From: Paenibacillus sp. H1-7
GTDB taxonomy: Bacteria; Bacillota; Bacilli; Paenibacillales; NBRC-103111
Reading direction: 5' to 3'
DNA length: 64,000 nucleotides
NCBI RefSeq assembly: GCF_022354825.1
Contig: NZ_CP031168.1
Coordinates: forward strand, 7,492,501-7,556,500
Made by a program: the position numbers and the translations under genes. The notes beneath the pieces were generated by a model. The model saw only the letters and a list, made by a program, of their open reading frames with translations. It was not told the DNA's origin and made no database searches. Positions 52,230-61,778 of the stretch are shown here, in pieces. The first letter of the stretch is position 1. The number at the start of each line of letters is the position of its first letter.

Positions 52230-54484
52230 CACACAGATCCCTTCTTCCATAAGAAATTAGTCTTCTGTTCAATTCCAACCGAAGGAGCAAACAACTTGAC
52301 GGCAAACACTTCGAAGTAGGGCGATCCGTGGGTAGCTCTGAACAGAAGCCGGATACGGGTGACCCTCCTGGCATTTACCTTATGTTTATTTAAAGTGAGA
52401 TAATTTCCCTTTACCTCAACTCGTTCCTCGCTGTTGTCCTCCAGAGTCAAAATCACATCATAATCCTTGATTAAGGTCTCGATAGGACCGTCAAAATGCT
52501 CCAAATCGAGCCTTGAATTGAACACCAGATGGATTTCGTCCAGATCTCTAGGCGCCGCAAAAGACATTTCCAGCCATGCTTGCCCTTCCGTTCGATCGGA
52601 AGCCCAGACATTCGGAACTCCATGTGGCCTCGAGTAGCCATTCAGCACATTTCCAGGATCATACATAGGTTGGACAGGCAGCAGGTCCTTAAAGCAAATG
52701 CTTCGATTGAACCGCTTCAGTTTGCCCGGCTCTTCAGGACGATAATGGAAGCTGACAGCGCCTGTAACCCTTTCCTCATTGCAATAAACGGAAAGAACAG
52801 GGTTTTCTTCCAATACGATATATACTTTATCATCCGCGGGCTTCTTGCACCCGAGGCTCAGCGTTATCCAGCCATCGTATCCCCCGGCTATTTCCACGTT
52901 GCAGCTTTTGATCTCGTAATCCGGGATGTAGGTTTCCTTTCGTTCCCCGCCCATAAGCTTTACCTGCAGTGTCTCCGTATGCGCGGAGCCGTTCCTGATC
53001 TTGATTCGCACGCTTTCCGCTTCGTTCGTACCTATCGGCAATACCAGACAAAGTCCTCTTTCCAGCTGTACCGCCTCGGATGGCAGCTCATTGCTGTAGC
53101 TGCGCTGTGACGAAGCGCGGATCGATACCCCGTCTGCAAAATAAGGGTCCAACGTTTCCCTGAGCCCGGCGATCGTTTGTCCGTCCCGGAGCAGCATCGC
53201 CTGCAGCTCCGGCATATGCTCATGTACTAACGCAGCCGGGTCTACTCCGTATTTGCTGCAAAGAGAAGCCGCCGTCCCAACCGCCTGCCCCATACAACCG
53301 CAGGTAGCCATAACCCTTGTTGATCCGAAGGCGACGTGGGTAGCGCTCATATTACGCCCTGCGAACAGGAGATTGGGAATGTTCCTGGAATACAGACTGC
53401 GGAAAGGGATATTGTATAAGCCCGGGACAAAGTTCCACGCCGTAGCCGGCCCCTCGTCATATATGCCTTTGGCGGCGTGAAGATCCATCGCCCATCCCCC
53501 TACGGCAACGGCATCCTCGAAAGCAGGCTTATTCGCGAGGTCATTCTGCGTCAGCATATAATCGCCGATAAACCTTCTGGACTCCCGCTTCCCCGGAATC
53601 GGGCATACGTAATCAAGAATAAGATTGTCCACATCGTCAAATTCGCCGCTGTTCTTAATATAGTCCCAAATCCCGTAAACCAGCTTCCGAAGCTCCAGGG
53701 CGATGTCTTCATTGTCTTTGATGGTATCGATATGTCCGCCGTATTCCAACCACCACAAGCCGCCGATTCCGTTTATTTTCCGAGGCAGACCTCGATGGTT
53801 CAAGCCTTTTCGGATGCTCTCGAAGAAGCTCAGCTTGGTCACATCATACGCAAATTCGGGCCGCTTATACGGAACGGCAAATCCTGCGTCCCTCGCTTGA
53901 AAAAGAATCGTATCCCCCATCACATAATGGTCCGACACCTCGGGAGCCAAGCTTTCATGGAACTCCTCCCGCGCTTCTCTTCCCCATCTGAAGTGGGCCC
54001 CTGCCTGGTAGCCGACAATCCCGTCGCCGGAGCAATCGATAAAATAAGGGCTCTCAAAGCGGAACTTTCTTTCTGAAGCAAGCTGCAGACCTTCCACCCA
54101 TTGAATTCTGCCGTTCTCCATCCCCGTTTGATGAACGCATGTGTTCAGGAACAGGGAGATGCCGGGCTCAGCGTAAACCATATCCAGCAGGACCGTATCC
54201 GAAATCGAGAGCATGAGCTTCTTGTTATAGAAAGGATTATAATGAAACACCTTCAGCTTGAGCTCTTCTACTATTCCGCCCTCCCTCGCATAGTAAGAAG
54301 GACTGTTGCCCAAATAGGCCGATCCGTTGATATGAACCCGGACCTCGCTGCTTGCATTCCCTCCGAGCACAGGCCGGTCGTTAATCAGCGATACCTTCAA
54401 TCCCTGCCGGGCTGCGGCGATGGCGGCGCATACTCCGGCAATCCCGCCGCCGACGACGGTTACATCCGATTTGATTAGCTCCAT
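52229..54484 (-). CDS. FAD-dependent oxidoreductase (FAD_oxidored family) with C-terminal beta domains
   Basis: The ATG at 54484 follows TGGAGGGTT. The 751-residue protein has the FAD motif TVVGGGIAGVCAAIAAARQG (residues 10-29), followed by LINDRPVLGGNASSEVRVHI, typical of the FAD_oxidored family found in carbohydrate clusters. Further FAD contacts appear in FIDCSGDGIVGYQAGA and RNIPNLLFAGRNMSATHVAF. The last 280 residues are beta-rich and resemble carbohydrate-binding modules. It is co-translated with a sugar-binding lipoprotein and an SGNH hydrolase. I infer oxidation of an imported sugar or derivative; the substrate is unknown. Confidence 0.9.
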   Translation of the reverse strand: MELIKSDVTVVGGGIAGVCAAIAAARQGLKVSLINDRPVLGGNASSEVRVHINGSAYLGNSPSYYAREGGIVEELKLKVFHYNPFYNKKLMLSISDTVLLDMVYAEPGISLFLNTCVHQTGMENGRIQWVEGLQLASERKFRFESPYFIDCSGDGIVGYQAGAHFRWGREAREEFHESLAPEVSDHYVMGDTILFQARDAGFAVPYKRPEFAYDVTKLSFFESIRKGLNHRGLPRKINGIGGLWWLEYGGHIDTIKDNEDIALELRKLVYGIWDYIKNSGEFDDVDNLILDYVCPIPGKRESRRFIGDYMLTQNDLANKPAFEDAVAVGGWAMDLHAAKGIYDEGPATAWNFVPGLYNIPFRSLYSRNIPNLLFAGRNMSATHVAFGSTRVMATCGCMGQAVGTAASLCSKYGVDPAALVHEHMPELQAMLLRDGQTIAGLRETLDPYFADGVSIRASSQRSYSNELPSEAVQLERGLCLVLPIGTNEAESVRIKIRNGSAHTETLQVKLMGGERKETYIPDYEIKSCNVEIAGGYDGWITLSLGCKKPADDKVYIVLEENPVLSVYCNEERVTGAVSFHYRPEEPGKLKRFNRSICFKDLLPVQPMYDPGNVLNGYSRPHGVPNVWASDRTEGQAWLEMSFAAPRDLDEIHLVFNSRLDLEHFDGPIETLIKDYDVILTLEDNSEERVEVKGNYLTLNKHKVNARRVTRIRLLFRATHGSPYFEVFAVKLFAPSVGIEQKTNFLWKKGSV

Positions 54485-54586
54485 AACGAACCCTCCATAA
54501 TAAGATACACTTATCATGGTAGTGGATTTCATAACGACTTATTTACAGGATTTCGCGAAAAACTCATAAGATTTTTAGAGCCGGTC

Positions 54587-56191
54587 TCAATTTAATTTTT
54601 TGCGGTATTGCTTAGGCGTAATCCCCGTAAATTGTTTAAACAGCTTGCAAAAGTACCCTTCGTTAACGATCCCAACTTCATCGCATAGCTCCAATAAGGA
54701 ATAATCCCGCACCTTTAATAACTCCAGCGATAGCTCGATTTTCCTCCGATTGATGTAATCGACGACGCCTTCATTCATTGTTTTCTTGAACAAGCTGCTG
54801 AAATAGGACGGAGCCAGATTCACATGCTCGGCAATGGCTTGAAGCGATAAGCGCTGATTCAGATTTTGCTCGATAAACCGCTTGGCTCTTATGATCTCCG
54901 TACGGTATGCGTGGCTGCCGTCCTGCAAGGTTTCGTAAATAAAATCGCGAATAAACCCAAGCTGCTCCCAAAAAGTAAGGAATTTCACCGGAAACTCTCC
55001 CGCATTCTGCGTCACGCCGCTCCGAGCTTTGAATTTCGCCGTAACATCCCTGTAAAAGTCGCGAAGCAAATCCGCCATGAAGGAATGGTGGATTTTGTTT
55101 TCATAGGCACTCCGGTGCAGGAGCTTGAACCGCTGATCTATTTCCTCCCTGGACACCTCTCTGTTCAGCCAAGCAAGGAAATCCCTCAGCTCCCGTTGAA
55201 AGTCCGTCCGGAAGCCATTGTTATAATGAAAACGATGGAGGGACGTTTTGACCGTATGTTCATCGTGATAATAAAAGTCCTCACACACGCCGACCGCTTC
55301 CATATACGCTTTTCGGATCGACTCCAAGCCCCGGTTCGCCCCTCCGAAAGCAACGGATACGGATTGATTCAGATATTGATGCACGTGGTTGACGATCTGG
55401 CGGCCTACCGTCTGACAGGCGTTCTCCATATCCATATCGCTGCGGCTTCGTTCCCAGGAAAGAAAGCCGATGAAGCGGTTATCGTATAAATCGGAGGCCA
55501 AGCTCGCACCGAAATTCATCACCGTTTCTTCAACCACATTGGTAATGGCATACCTAAGAATGCTTTGATCTACCGCCGAATATTCGTTACGGAAGCTATC
55601 ATAATGATTCATTTCGACGATAAAGCAGCAGTAATACGATTGGAAAAAGTAAATCTCCATCCGTTCAGCCATCTCCGCTGCCCGGTGCGAAGGAATTTCT
55701 CCTCGAATCAGCTCGTTAAAAAACTGCTTTTGTACCCGGTGCTTATTTTCCAGAACGGATTTATGTAAAGAGTGAAGCTTCTCGTCCTTTTGCTTGATTT
55801 CGTCCAAAATGCCGGCTGCTTTATGAAGCGCCCGCTTTACATCCTCCTCCTTCAGAGGAACCTTCACAATGTATTCCATAATATTGGCGCGAATGGCCCT
55901 CTGAGCATATTCAAACGAAGAGTATGCCGTCAATAGGATATACTGGGTATGAGGAAGCTGCTCTTTTAGCTGCTCGATCATGGAAATCCCATCCATCTGG
56001 GGCATGACAATATCGGATAAGATAATATCCGGCTTCAGCTTTAACGCTTCTTCCACGCCTTTCCTACCGCTATACGCCTTTCCAATCAGCCGGAATCGCG
56101 TGTCCGTCATCGAAAGCTCCTGAAAAAACAGCTCCAATCTTTGAACCATCAGATCTTCGTCATCAACGATAAGGCAGGTATAAGTTCTCAC
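54587..56191 (-). CDS. YesN-type response regulator (receiver plus AraC helix-turn-helix)
   Basis: The start is GTG 56191, with AAAGGAG upstream, overlapping the kinase gene by 29 bp. The 534-residue protein has a complete receiver: acidic pair Asp 10/11, phosphorylation Asp 60 in DIILSDIVMPQMDG, Thr in LLTAYSSFEYAQRA and Lys in EYIVKVPLK. A long middle region follows, and a C-terminal AraC domain at about 430-534 (LSLQAIAEHVNLAPSYFSSL and ITPKQYRKKLN). It is phosphorylated by the neighbouring YesM-type kinase and probably activates the binding protein/permease genes around it. Confidence 0.95.
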   Translation of the reverse strand: MRTYTCLIVDDEDLMVQRLELFFQELSMTDTRFRLIGKAYSGRKGVEEALKLKPDIILSDIVMPQMDGISMIEQLKEQLPHTQYILLTAYSSFEYAQRAIRANIMEYIVKVPLKEEDVKRALHKAAGILDEIKQKDEKLHSLHKSVLENKHRVQKQFFNELIRGEIPSHRAAEMAERMEIYFFQSYYCCFIVEMNHYDSFRNEYSAVDQSILRYAITNVVEETVMNFGASLASDLYDNRFIGFLSWERSRSDMDMENACQTVGRQIVNHVHQYLNQSVSVAFGGANRGLESIRKAYMEAVGVCEDFYYHDEHTVKTSLHRFHYNNGFRTDFQRELRDFLAWLNREVSREEIDQRFKLLHRSAYENKIHHSFMADLLRDFYRDVTAKFKARSGVTQNAGEFPVKFLTFWEQLGFIRDFIYETLQDGSHAYRTEIIRAKRFIEQNLNQRLSLQAIAEHVNLAPSYFSSLFKKTMNEGVVDYINRRKIELSLELLKVRDYSLLELCDEVGIVNEGYFCKLFKQFTGITPKQYRKKLN

Positions 56192-57932
56192 TATCGTGCA
56201 TCTCCTTTGATGCGCTTGCAGGGAACAAGGCGCGTACTCGGGTTTCTTTCTTTAGTGTACTTATGATTTGAAGACCGTACTGCTCGCCATAATGAAGCCT
56301 GATTCGGCCATGAATATTATTCAATCCGATTCGTTTCCTGTTTACTTGTATATCCTTCGGTTCAGGACTTAATATACGCTCTATGCGTTCATGAGGTATT
56401 CCCTCTCCCTGATCGACTACTTCGACCACGACAAATTCGCCTTCCCGGTACGCACGAATGGCAATGGGGCCTTCCGTTTGCCCCCCGTTGTATCCGTGAA
56501 ACAAACTGTTCTCCACCATAGGCTGCAGCAGCATTCGAAAAACGGGAAAATCCATCAATGAATCTTCGATATGCTCCACTAATTCGAAATGACGGTTATA
56601 CCGGATGTTTTGAATCGAGATATAGTCCTTGACGTTCTGCAATTCCTGACGCAGCGATACTTTCTCCGCAGAATCCGATATCCCGTACTCCAGCAATGAA
56701 ATCAGGGAAGCGATGACCACATCGACTTTATCCAATTGGCCCAGACGGATCACATTGCTTATGGAGCCAAGCGTATTATATAGAAAATGGGGATTGATTT
56801 GAGATTGCAGCACTTGGATTTCCAGCTTTCGCTGCAGCTCTTTATTGATCTCCAAGCGGCGAATCAGCTCTACGATTTGCTGGAGCATCCGGTCGAAAGC
56901 CCGTGACAGATCGCCGAACTCATCGTTCCGGTTGGTAGAAATAATGACATCGAAGTTGCCCTGCTCCACCAGATTCATTTTCGTCTTGAGGTAATACAGA
57001 GGATTTCTTATGTACTTGGCGATAAAATACGAAATAAACAAGCTTAAGAGCAAGCCCCCGAACAGCAGACCGACATAGTAGGTTTGAAGCCTTGCCAGTG
57101 CGGCCTTCATCCGCGATTCGTCGTTGATCGAGATAATGTGCCAATTGAATTTTTCCGTCGGCTGCTTCAGTACGGAGACCGGCTTGCCCTCCTTGGTGTA
57201 CAGCTGAATACTTGTGCCGCTGGTTTCAATAATTTGTTCCGCCGACCATTGTCCGATGGAAAAGGTATGGTCCTGCACATCCGGAAACCCTTTATTTTCT
57301 GAAAATCCGACGATGATATTACCCGATGAGGTGATCAAGGCCAAATTCATTTGTTCTTTTTTATTAATCTTAAAAATCGTCTCTTCGATCGCTCTAAGGT
57401 CCAAATCTACTGCAACGGCCATAGGAGCCGATAGTCCGTTCATGGATCGGACCATGGTCACCGTCCAGCCTGAATACAGCGACTTATAAGGCTCGCTTAC
57501 GATCGTAGTCCACTTGTTCTTCATGGCCGCATCAAACAGAGGCTTTCTGTCCTGCAGCGGTTCATCAAAAATTCGGGTAGGCGTACTGCCGCCAATAATA
57601 GATAAATCACTCTTGATAATATAAACGTTACTGACATAATTGCTGTTGAGCTCATACAGCTCCCTTAACTGCTTTTTAATCACATCCGTGCTGTTCAGGT
57701 TGGCTTTCACCGAGGTTTCAACGGAGAATAAAATCGTTTGAAAGGAAGAGAAATTGACGGTTAAATACTGATCGACCTTGGCCAATATTTGGCTCGTATA
57801 GTAGGAGTCGTTAGTTCTTATTTCCTTCTGAACGTAAGCGTACGATAATTGGCTTATCAGGATAATACAGCTTAAAACAAAGGCAAAGCACATGAGAAAT
57901 AATTTGATAGGCAGGCTTAATTTTCTCCGCAT
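56163..57932 (-). CDS. YesM-type sensor histidine kinase
   Basis: The 589-residue protein has an N-terminal membrane helix (LFLMCFAFVLSCIILIS), an extracytoplasmic dCache-like sensor (about 35-280), a second helix (about 285-305), a HAMP segment, and the His_kinase domain with phospho-acceptor His 382 in SQINPHFLYNTLG. The HATPase domain follows (MVENSLFHGY and DQGEGIPHE). Such kinases sense sugars, often together with binding proteins. It follows the binding-protein gene by 92 bp and overlaps its partner regulator gene. Confidence 0.95.
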   Translation of the reverse strand: MRRKLSLPIKLFLMCFAFVLSCIILISQLSYAYVQKEIRTNDSYYTSQILAKVDQYLTVNFSSFQTILFSVETSVKANLNSTDVIKKQLRELYELNSNYVSNVYIIKSDLSIIGGSTPTRIFDEPLQDRKPLFDAAMKNKWTTIVSEPYKSLYSGWTVTMVRSMNGLSAPMAVAVDLDLRAIEETIFKINKKEQMNLALITSSGNIIVGFSENKGFPDVQDHTFSIGQWSAEQIIETSGTSIQLYTKEGKPVSVLKQPTEKFNWHIISINDESRMKAALARLQTYYVGLLFGGLLLSLFISYFIAKYIRNPLYYLKTKMNLVEQGNFDVIISTNRNDEFGDLSRAFDRMLQQIVELIRRLEINKELQRKLEIQVLQSQINPHFLYNTLGSISNVIRLGQLDKVDVVIASLISLLEYGISDSAEKVSLRQELQNVKDYISIQNIRYNRHFELVEHIEDSLMDFPVFRMLLQPMVENSLFHGYNGGQTEGPIAIRAYREGEFVVVEVVDQGEGIPHERIERILSPEPKDIQVNRKRIGLNNIHGRIRLHYGEQYGLQIISTLKKETRVRALFPASASKEMHDSENLYLPYR

Positions 57933-58024
57933 CGTTCATCTTCCTTTGACGGCTGCATTCATGTACGAAAGTATCATACCATAGAGACGGGGAAAAGAGG
58001 GACATCGATCGCCCCTCCTTCGAG

Positions 58025-59614
58025 TTACTTTATTACACCTTGCTCTTTAAACTGTTTCGTTACGATATCTTTATATTTCGGAAGCTCAAACTTGGTTTCC
58101 AAGGTTTTGATATAGTTATCCCAATTGGATAGCGGTTCTTTGCCGCTCATGAATTTCACTAAGCTTTCGTTGATAAACCGGACTCGTTCTGCAGCCAAAG
58201 AATCGTTCGGATCCGGCGTCAGGAACGCTCCGGGCAATGTTGGTGCCACATACTTCTGGTTATTGGTGAATGCCTCCGCCGTCTTCGGATTGGCAAAATT
58301 GAAATACTCGGAATCATCGCCGCGACGGGGCATGCGATAATGATCGACCCAGATGTACTTATCCTTGACTTCTTTCGTGAGCGTTTTCGTTTTGGGCTTG
58401 CCGTCCACCAGATCCCAGTGCGTTCCTTTCAGCCCGTATGCAAAATGGGGATAGGCTTCTTTATCCGTATAATAATATTCGAGCATGGACAAGATCCGGA
58501 TGATTTTGGCTTTATCCGCCTTCACGGAGATGGCCCAGGAATTGCTTTGGAAGCCCTTCCTCTCCAATATTTGATCACCGTAAGGACCTTTCATTGGAGG
58601 AATGATGATCCATTCCGGCACCTCACCGCCGACCTCCTTCATTTTCTCCTGCGCTTCCGGCTCCAGCCTGCGAGCATCTCTTACCATGAAGCCGACCTTA
58701 CCCTTGTAGAGCTTTTGATCGAGCAAAGCGGAGTCGTTCATCGTAACCCAGTCCGGATCCACAACCTTGGCTTCCATCATTTTTTGAATGTAAGAGAGCG
58801 CCTCTTTCATCTTCGGATCCGTAAACAGCAGCACGGGCTTGTTATCCTTCACATCAATCGCACCCGGAGGGTTAACGCCGAACATCCACATCAGCATATC
58901 GAAGCCGTAGGTTTGCAGAACGCCTTCTTTATTCATGCCCCCTATAAAACCGTACGTATCGTTCTTGCCGTTGCCGTCCGGGTCTTGCTCGGTAAAAGCT
59001 TTCATTACGGCGAACAGCTCATCGGGGGTTGTCGGCACCTTCAGATTCAATTTCTTCAGCCAGTCGTTACGGATGAACAGACTTCCGATAATTCCGCTCA
59101 CATTGTCATATCCGGGAACAGCTATCGTTTTTCCCTTATATTGCATGGCTTCCCATGCTTCTTTCGTCCAGCGCTTCTTCAGCTCCGGAAATTGATCCAA
59201 GTACGGAGTCAAATCCGCTAGGATGCCTTGGTCATAATATTGAGCGAGATCGGAACGGCTTTTCATGAAGATCAGATCCGGAATATCTCCGCCGGCAATA
59301 AGCGTATTCAGCTTGGTTGTCGCTTGACCGCCTTGGGGAACCGTCATTTGCAGATCGATGTTTACCGCTTTTTCTAACATTTGGCGCGGGATGTCCACTT
59401 CGCGGGAAGGAATCGGAGCCGCTGCATTGAAGGTTCCTTGGTTGAACATCGTGATTTTCATTTTTTCCGCGAATTTGTCGGTCTGAGCTTGAGGATTACC
59501 GGAAGGCGCCGATGGCGGTTCCGCTGCTCCCCCGCACCCCGACATGACCGTGCCTAAGCCAATTACGGCAGCCAAGACGGGTAATACCGCTTTTTTGCTA
59601 TTGTTGCGTTGCAT
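58025..59614 (-). CDS. Extracellular sugar-binding lipoprotein (LipO type)
   Basis: The ATG at 59614 follows AAAGGAGAGG. The 529-residue protein has a lipoprotein signal with Cys 27 in VMSGCGG and the long binding-protein type found with LplB/YtcP permeases (for example TLIAGGDIPDLIFMKSRSDL and EQDPDGNGKNDTYGFIGGMN). It binds an oligosaccharide outside the membrane. Two permease genes precede it and the YesM/YesN pair follows it, so it may also take part in sensing. Confidence 0.95.
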   Translation of the reverse strand: MQRNNSKKAVLPVLAAVIGLGTVMSGCGGAAEPPSAPSGNPQAQTDKFAEKMKITMFNQGTFNAAAPIPSREVDIPRQMLEKAVNIDLQMTVPQGGQATTKLNTLIAGGDIPDLIFMKSRSDLAQYYDQGILADLTPYLDQFPELKKRWTKEAWEAMQYKGKTIAVPGYDNVSGIIGSLFIRNDWLKKLNLKVPTTPDELFAVMKAFTEQDPDGNGKNDTYGFIGGMNKEGVLQTYGFDMLMWMFGVNPPGAIDVKDNKPVLLFTDPKMKEALSYIQKMMEAKVVDPDWVTMNDSALLDQKLYKGKVGFMVRDARRLEPEAQEKMKEVGGEVPEWIIIPPMKGPYGDQILERKGFQSNSWAISVKADKAKIIRILSMLEYYYTDKEAYPHFAYGLKGTHWDLVDGKPKTKTLTKEVKDKYIWVDHYRMPRRGDDSEYFNFANPKTAEAFTNNQKYVAPTLPGAFLTPDPNDSLAAERVRFINESLVKFMSGKEPLSNWDNYIKTLETKFELPKYKDIVTKQFKEQGVIK

Positions 59615-59678
59615 ACGGACCTCTCCTTTATATTCACTATTAATACATGACCATAACAGCGTCAGCAATCCATTCTTG

Positions 59679-60548
59679 TTACCCCTTAACGGAGCCCATC
59701 AGCACGCCTTTGGTAAAATGCTTTTGCAAAAACGGGTACGCGATCAGAATCGGCACCGTTGTTACAACCACGGCAGCCATCTGCAGGGCGAGAGTGCTGA
59801 CAGGCTCTGCGTTGGCCAGTACATCGGCGCTTTGGGCCTGCACATTCAGCAGAATGTTACGCAAGACCACCTGCAAAGGCATCAGGTTCGTATCATTAAT
59901 GTAAACGATCGCGTCGAAATAACTGTTCCAATGTCCCACAGCATAGAACAAGGAAACCGTGGCAAGGACGGGCAGCGAGAGCGGGATTATGATTTTCCAC
60001 AGCGATTGGAGCTCGCTTGCGCCGTCAACCCTGGCCGACTCTTCGATTTCGGCTGGCAGCTGCTCGAAGAAGCCTTTGATAATCACCAGATTGAACGCGC
60101 TGATCAAGTGCGGGATAATGAGTACCCACGGTGAATTTAGCAAGCCGAGCGAACGGATTAATAAATACGTGGGAATCAGTCCCCCTCCGAACATCATTGT
60201 AAAGATAATGAACAGCAAAAAGGGGCTGCGGCCGGGCAAATATTTTTTCGATAGCGGATACGCGGCAATGACCGTAAAAAGCATGTTGAGCGCAGTGCCT
60301 ACGATCGTACGAAATAACGTGATTTGATAAGCCTGACCTATACCGTGCGCTTGGAAAACCTCCCGGTAAGCCGTGAAGGTAACGGCCTCGGGTATGATGA
60401 CAATCCCTTTTTTCAGCACTTCCGATTCCGGAGTAACGGAAACTGCGACTACATACAGAAAGGGAAACAAGCACAGCACGGAGAGTAAGAATAGAACGGT
60501 ATAGATGACGACTTGTCCCGCTTTTTCCCCGAATGATTGATGTAACAT
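59679..60548 (-). CDS. Carbohydrate ABC permease, YtcP type
   Basis: The 289-residue protein has six membrane helices and the MalG-like EAA loop EESARVDGASELQSLWKIII. It resembles YtcP/LplC permeases of Bacilli and pairs with the LplB-type permease 14 bp upstream. The start ATG follows GAGGTG. No ATPase is in the operon; the MsmX-like ATPase at 34491-35684 could serve it. Confidence 0.95.
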   Translation of the reverse strand: MLHQSFGEKAGQVVIYTVLFLLSVLCLFPFLYVVAVSVTPESEVLKKGIVIIPEAVTFTAYREVFQAHGIGQAYQITLFRTIVGTALNMLFTVIAAYPLSKKYLPGRSPFLLFIIFTMMFGGGLIPTYLLIRSLGLLNSPWVLIIPHLISAFNLVIIKGFFEQLPAEIEESARVDGASELQSLWKIIIPLSLPVLATVSLFYAVGHWNSYFDAIVYINDTNLMPLQVVLRNILLNVQAQSADVLANAEPVSTLALQMAAVVVTTVPILIAYPFLQKHFTKGVLMGSVKG

Positions 60549-60562
60549 TGCAATGGATCACC

Positions 60563-61513
60563 TCACCAAATTTGCCCGTCGAATTTTTTGGCCAGCTTAT
60601 TGGCAGCCAATACTAGCACAAATCCGATGACGGCTTTAAATAATCCTACCGCGGTAGCCAATCCGATCCGCAGCCGCTCCAAGCCTTCTCGGTATACCCA
60701 GGTGTCGATAATATCGATCTTCTCCTGATTGAAGGAATTGGCGAACATGTATACCTGGTCGAAGCCTGCATCCAGTATATGGCTTAGCTTCAGGATCAGC
60801 ATAAGAATGATGACGCCTCGAATGCCGGGTAATGTAACGTGCCAAAGCTGTCTCCACTTGGATGCGCCGTCGATGCGTGCCGCTTCATATAAGCTCGGAT
60901 CGATCCCCGATAACGCCGCAAGATACAATATCGCTCCCCATCCGATATCCTTCCATATATCAGAGACGACAATCAGCGTTCTTCCCCAGGCAGGCTCCGT
61001 CAGGAAGGAGATCGGCTGTAGCCCGTTATCCTTAAGAAGCAAATTAACCAATCCGTCTCCCGGGGCTAGCAAGGCGACCATCAGCCCGTACACAATAACC
61101 CAGGACAAAAAATGAGGCAAATACGTAATCGTCTGCACGACTCTCTTAAACCATGGAACGGCGACTTCATTCAGCAGCAGCGCAAGGATGATGGGAGCGG
61201 AGAAGCCGAACATCAGCTTATAGACCGAGATGACGATCGTGTTCCACATAATATCCCAGAAATAGACGCCGTTAATAAAATCCTTGAAGTTTTTGAGCCC
61301 CACCCAGGGACTGTCCCATAGACCCAACACCATGTTGTAATTTTTGAACGCGATGATGATCCCCGCCATCGGGATATACTTGAAGACGGCGAAATAGATC
61401 AATGCCGGGAACAAAAGAAGATACATCGTCTTGTATCTTTGTAAATTTCTTACCAGCATGGGTTTCCGGCTATTGAGGAGGGGGATACCCTCCTTCGCCA
61501 GCTTCGTTTGCAT
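60563..61513 (-). CDS. Carbohydrate ABC permease, LplB type
   Basis: The 316-residue protein has six helices and the EAA loop YEAARIDGASKWRQLWHVTL. Its N-terminal part (YLLLFPALIYFAVFKYIPMA) is typical of LplB. It is the first gene of the leftward carbohydrate cluster. The start ATG follows AGAGGTGA. It forms the channel with the YtcP-type permease. Confidence 0.95.
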   Translation of the reverse strand: MQTKLAKEGIPLLNSRKPMLVRNLQRYKTMYLLLFPALIYFAVFKYIPMAGIIIAFKNYNMVLGLWDSPWVGLKNFKDFINGVYFWDIMWNTIVISVYKLMFGFSAPIILALLLNEVAVPWFKRVVQTITYLPHFLSWVIVYGLMVALLAPGDGLVNLLLKDNGLQPISFLTEPAWGRTLIVVSDIWKDIGWGAILYLAALSGIDPSLYEAARIDGASKWRQLWHVTLPGIRGVIILMLILKLSHILDAGFDQVYMFANSFNQEKIDIIDTWVYREGLERLRIGLATAVGLFKAVIGFVLVLAANKLAKKFDGQIW

Positions 61514-61684
61514 TTCATCACCTCTGCTTTATTTGTTTTTATGATAGCACGGGATGAAACGCAATAATTCTTCGATTTTAAGCATTTCTTACAAGATCTT
61601 AAGTCGGCAATGGAACGTTCCGCCACCGAGCGGGAAACAACCAAACTTCGGCATGGTTCACTCTTTCCTCCAAGATTCAAATAG

Positions 61685-61757
61685 AAAAACCCTCACGTCC
61701 GACAGTAGTATGTTCGTTGTAACCACGAACTTGCAACATACTATCTTCCGTGAGGGG
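61685..61757 (-). terminator. Large branched terminator hairpin
   Basis: CCCTCACG (61690-61697) pairs with CGTGAGGG (61749-61756), and inside AGTATGTT (61707-61714) pairs with AACATACT (61735-61742). On the minus strand the outer arm is followed by TTTTTCTAT. It ends the large secreted-protein gene. Apart from this hairpin, 61514-61778 shows no gene. Confidence 0.85.
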
Positions 61758-61778
61758 ATGCATCACTTATGAGAAAAC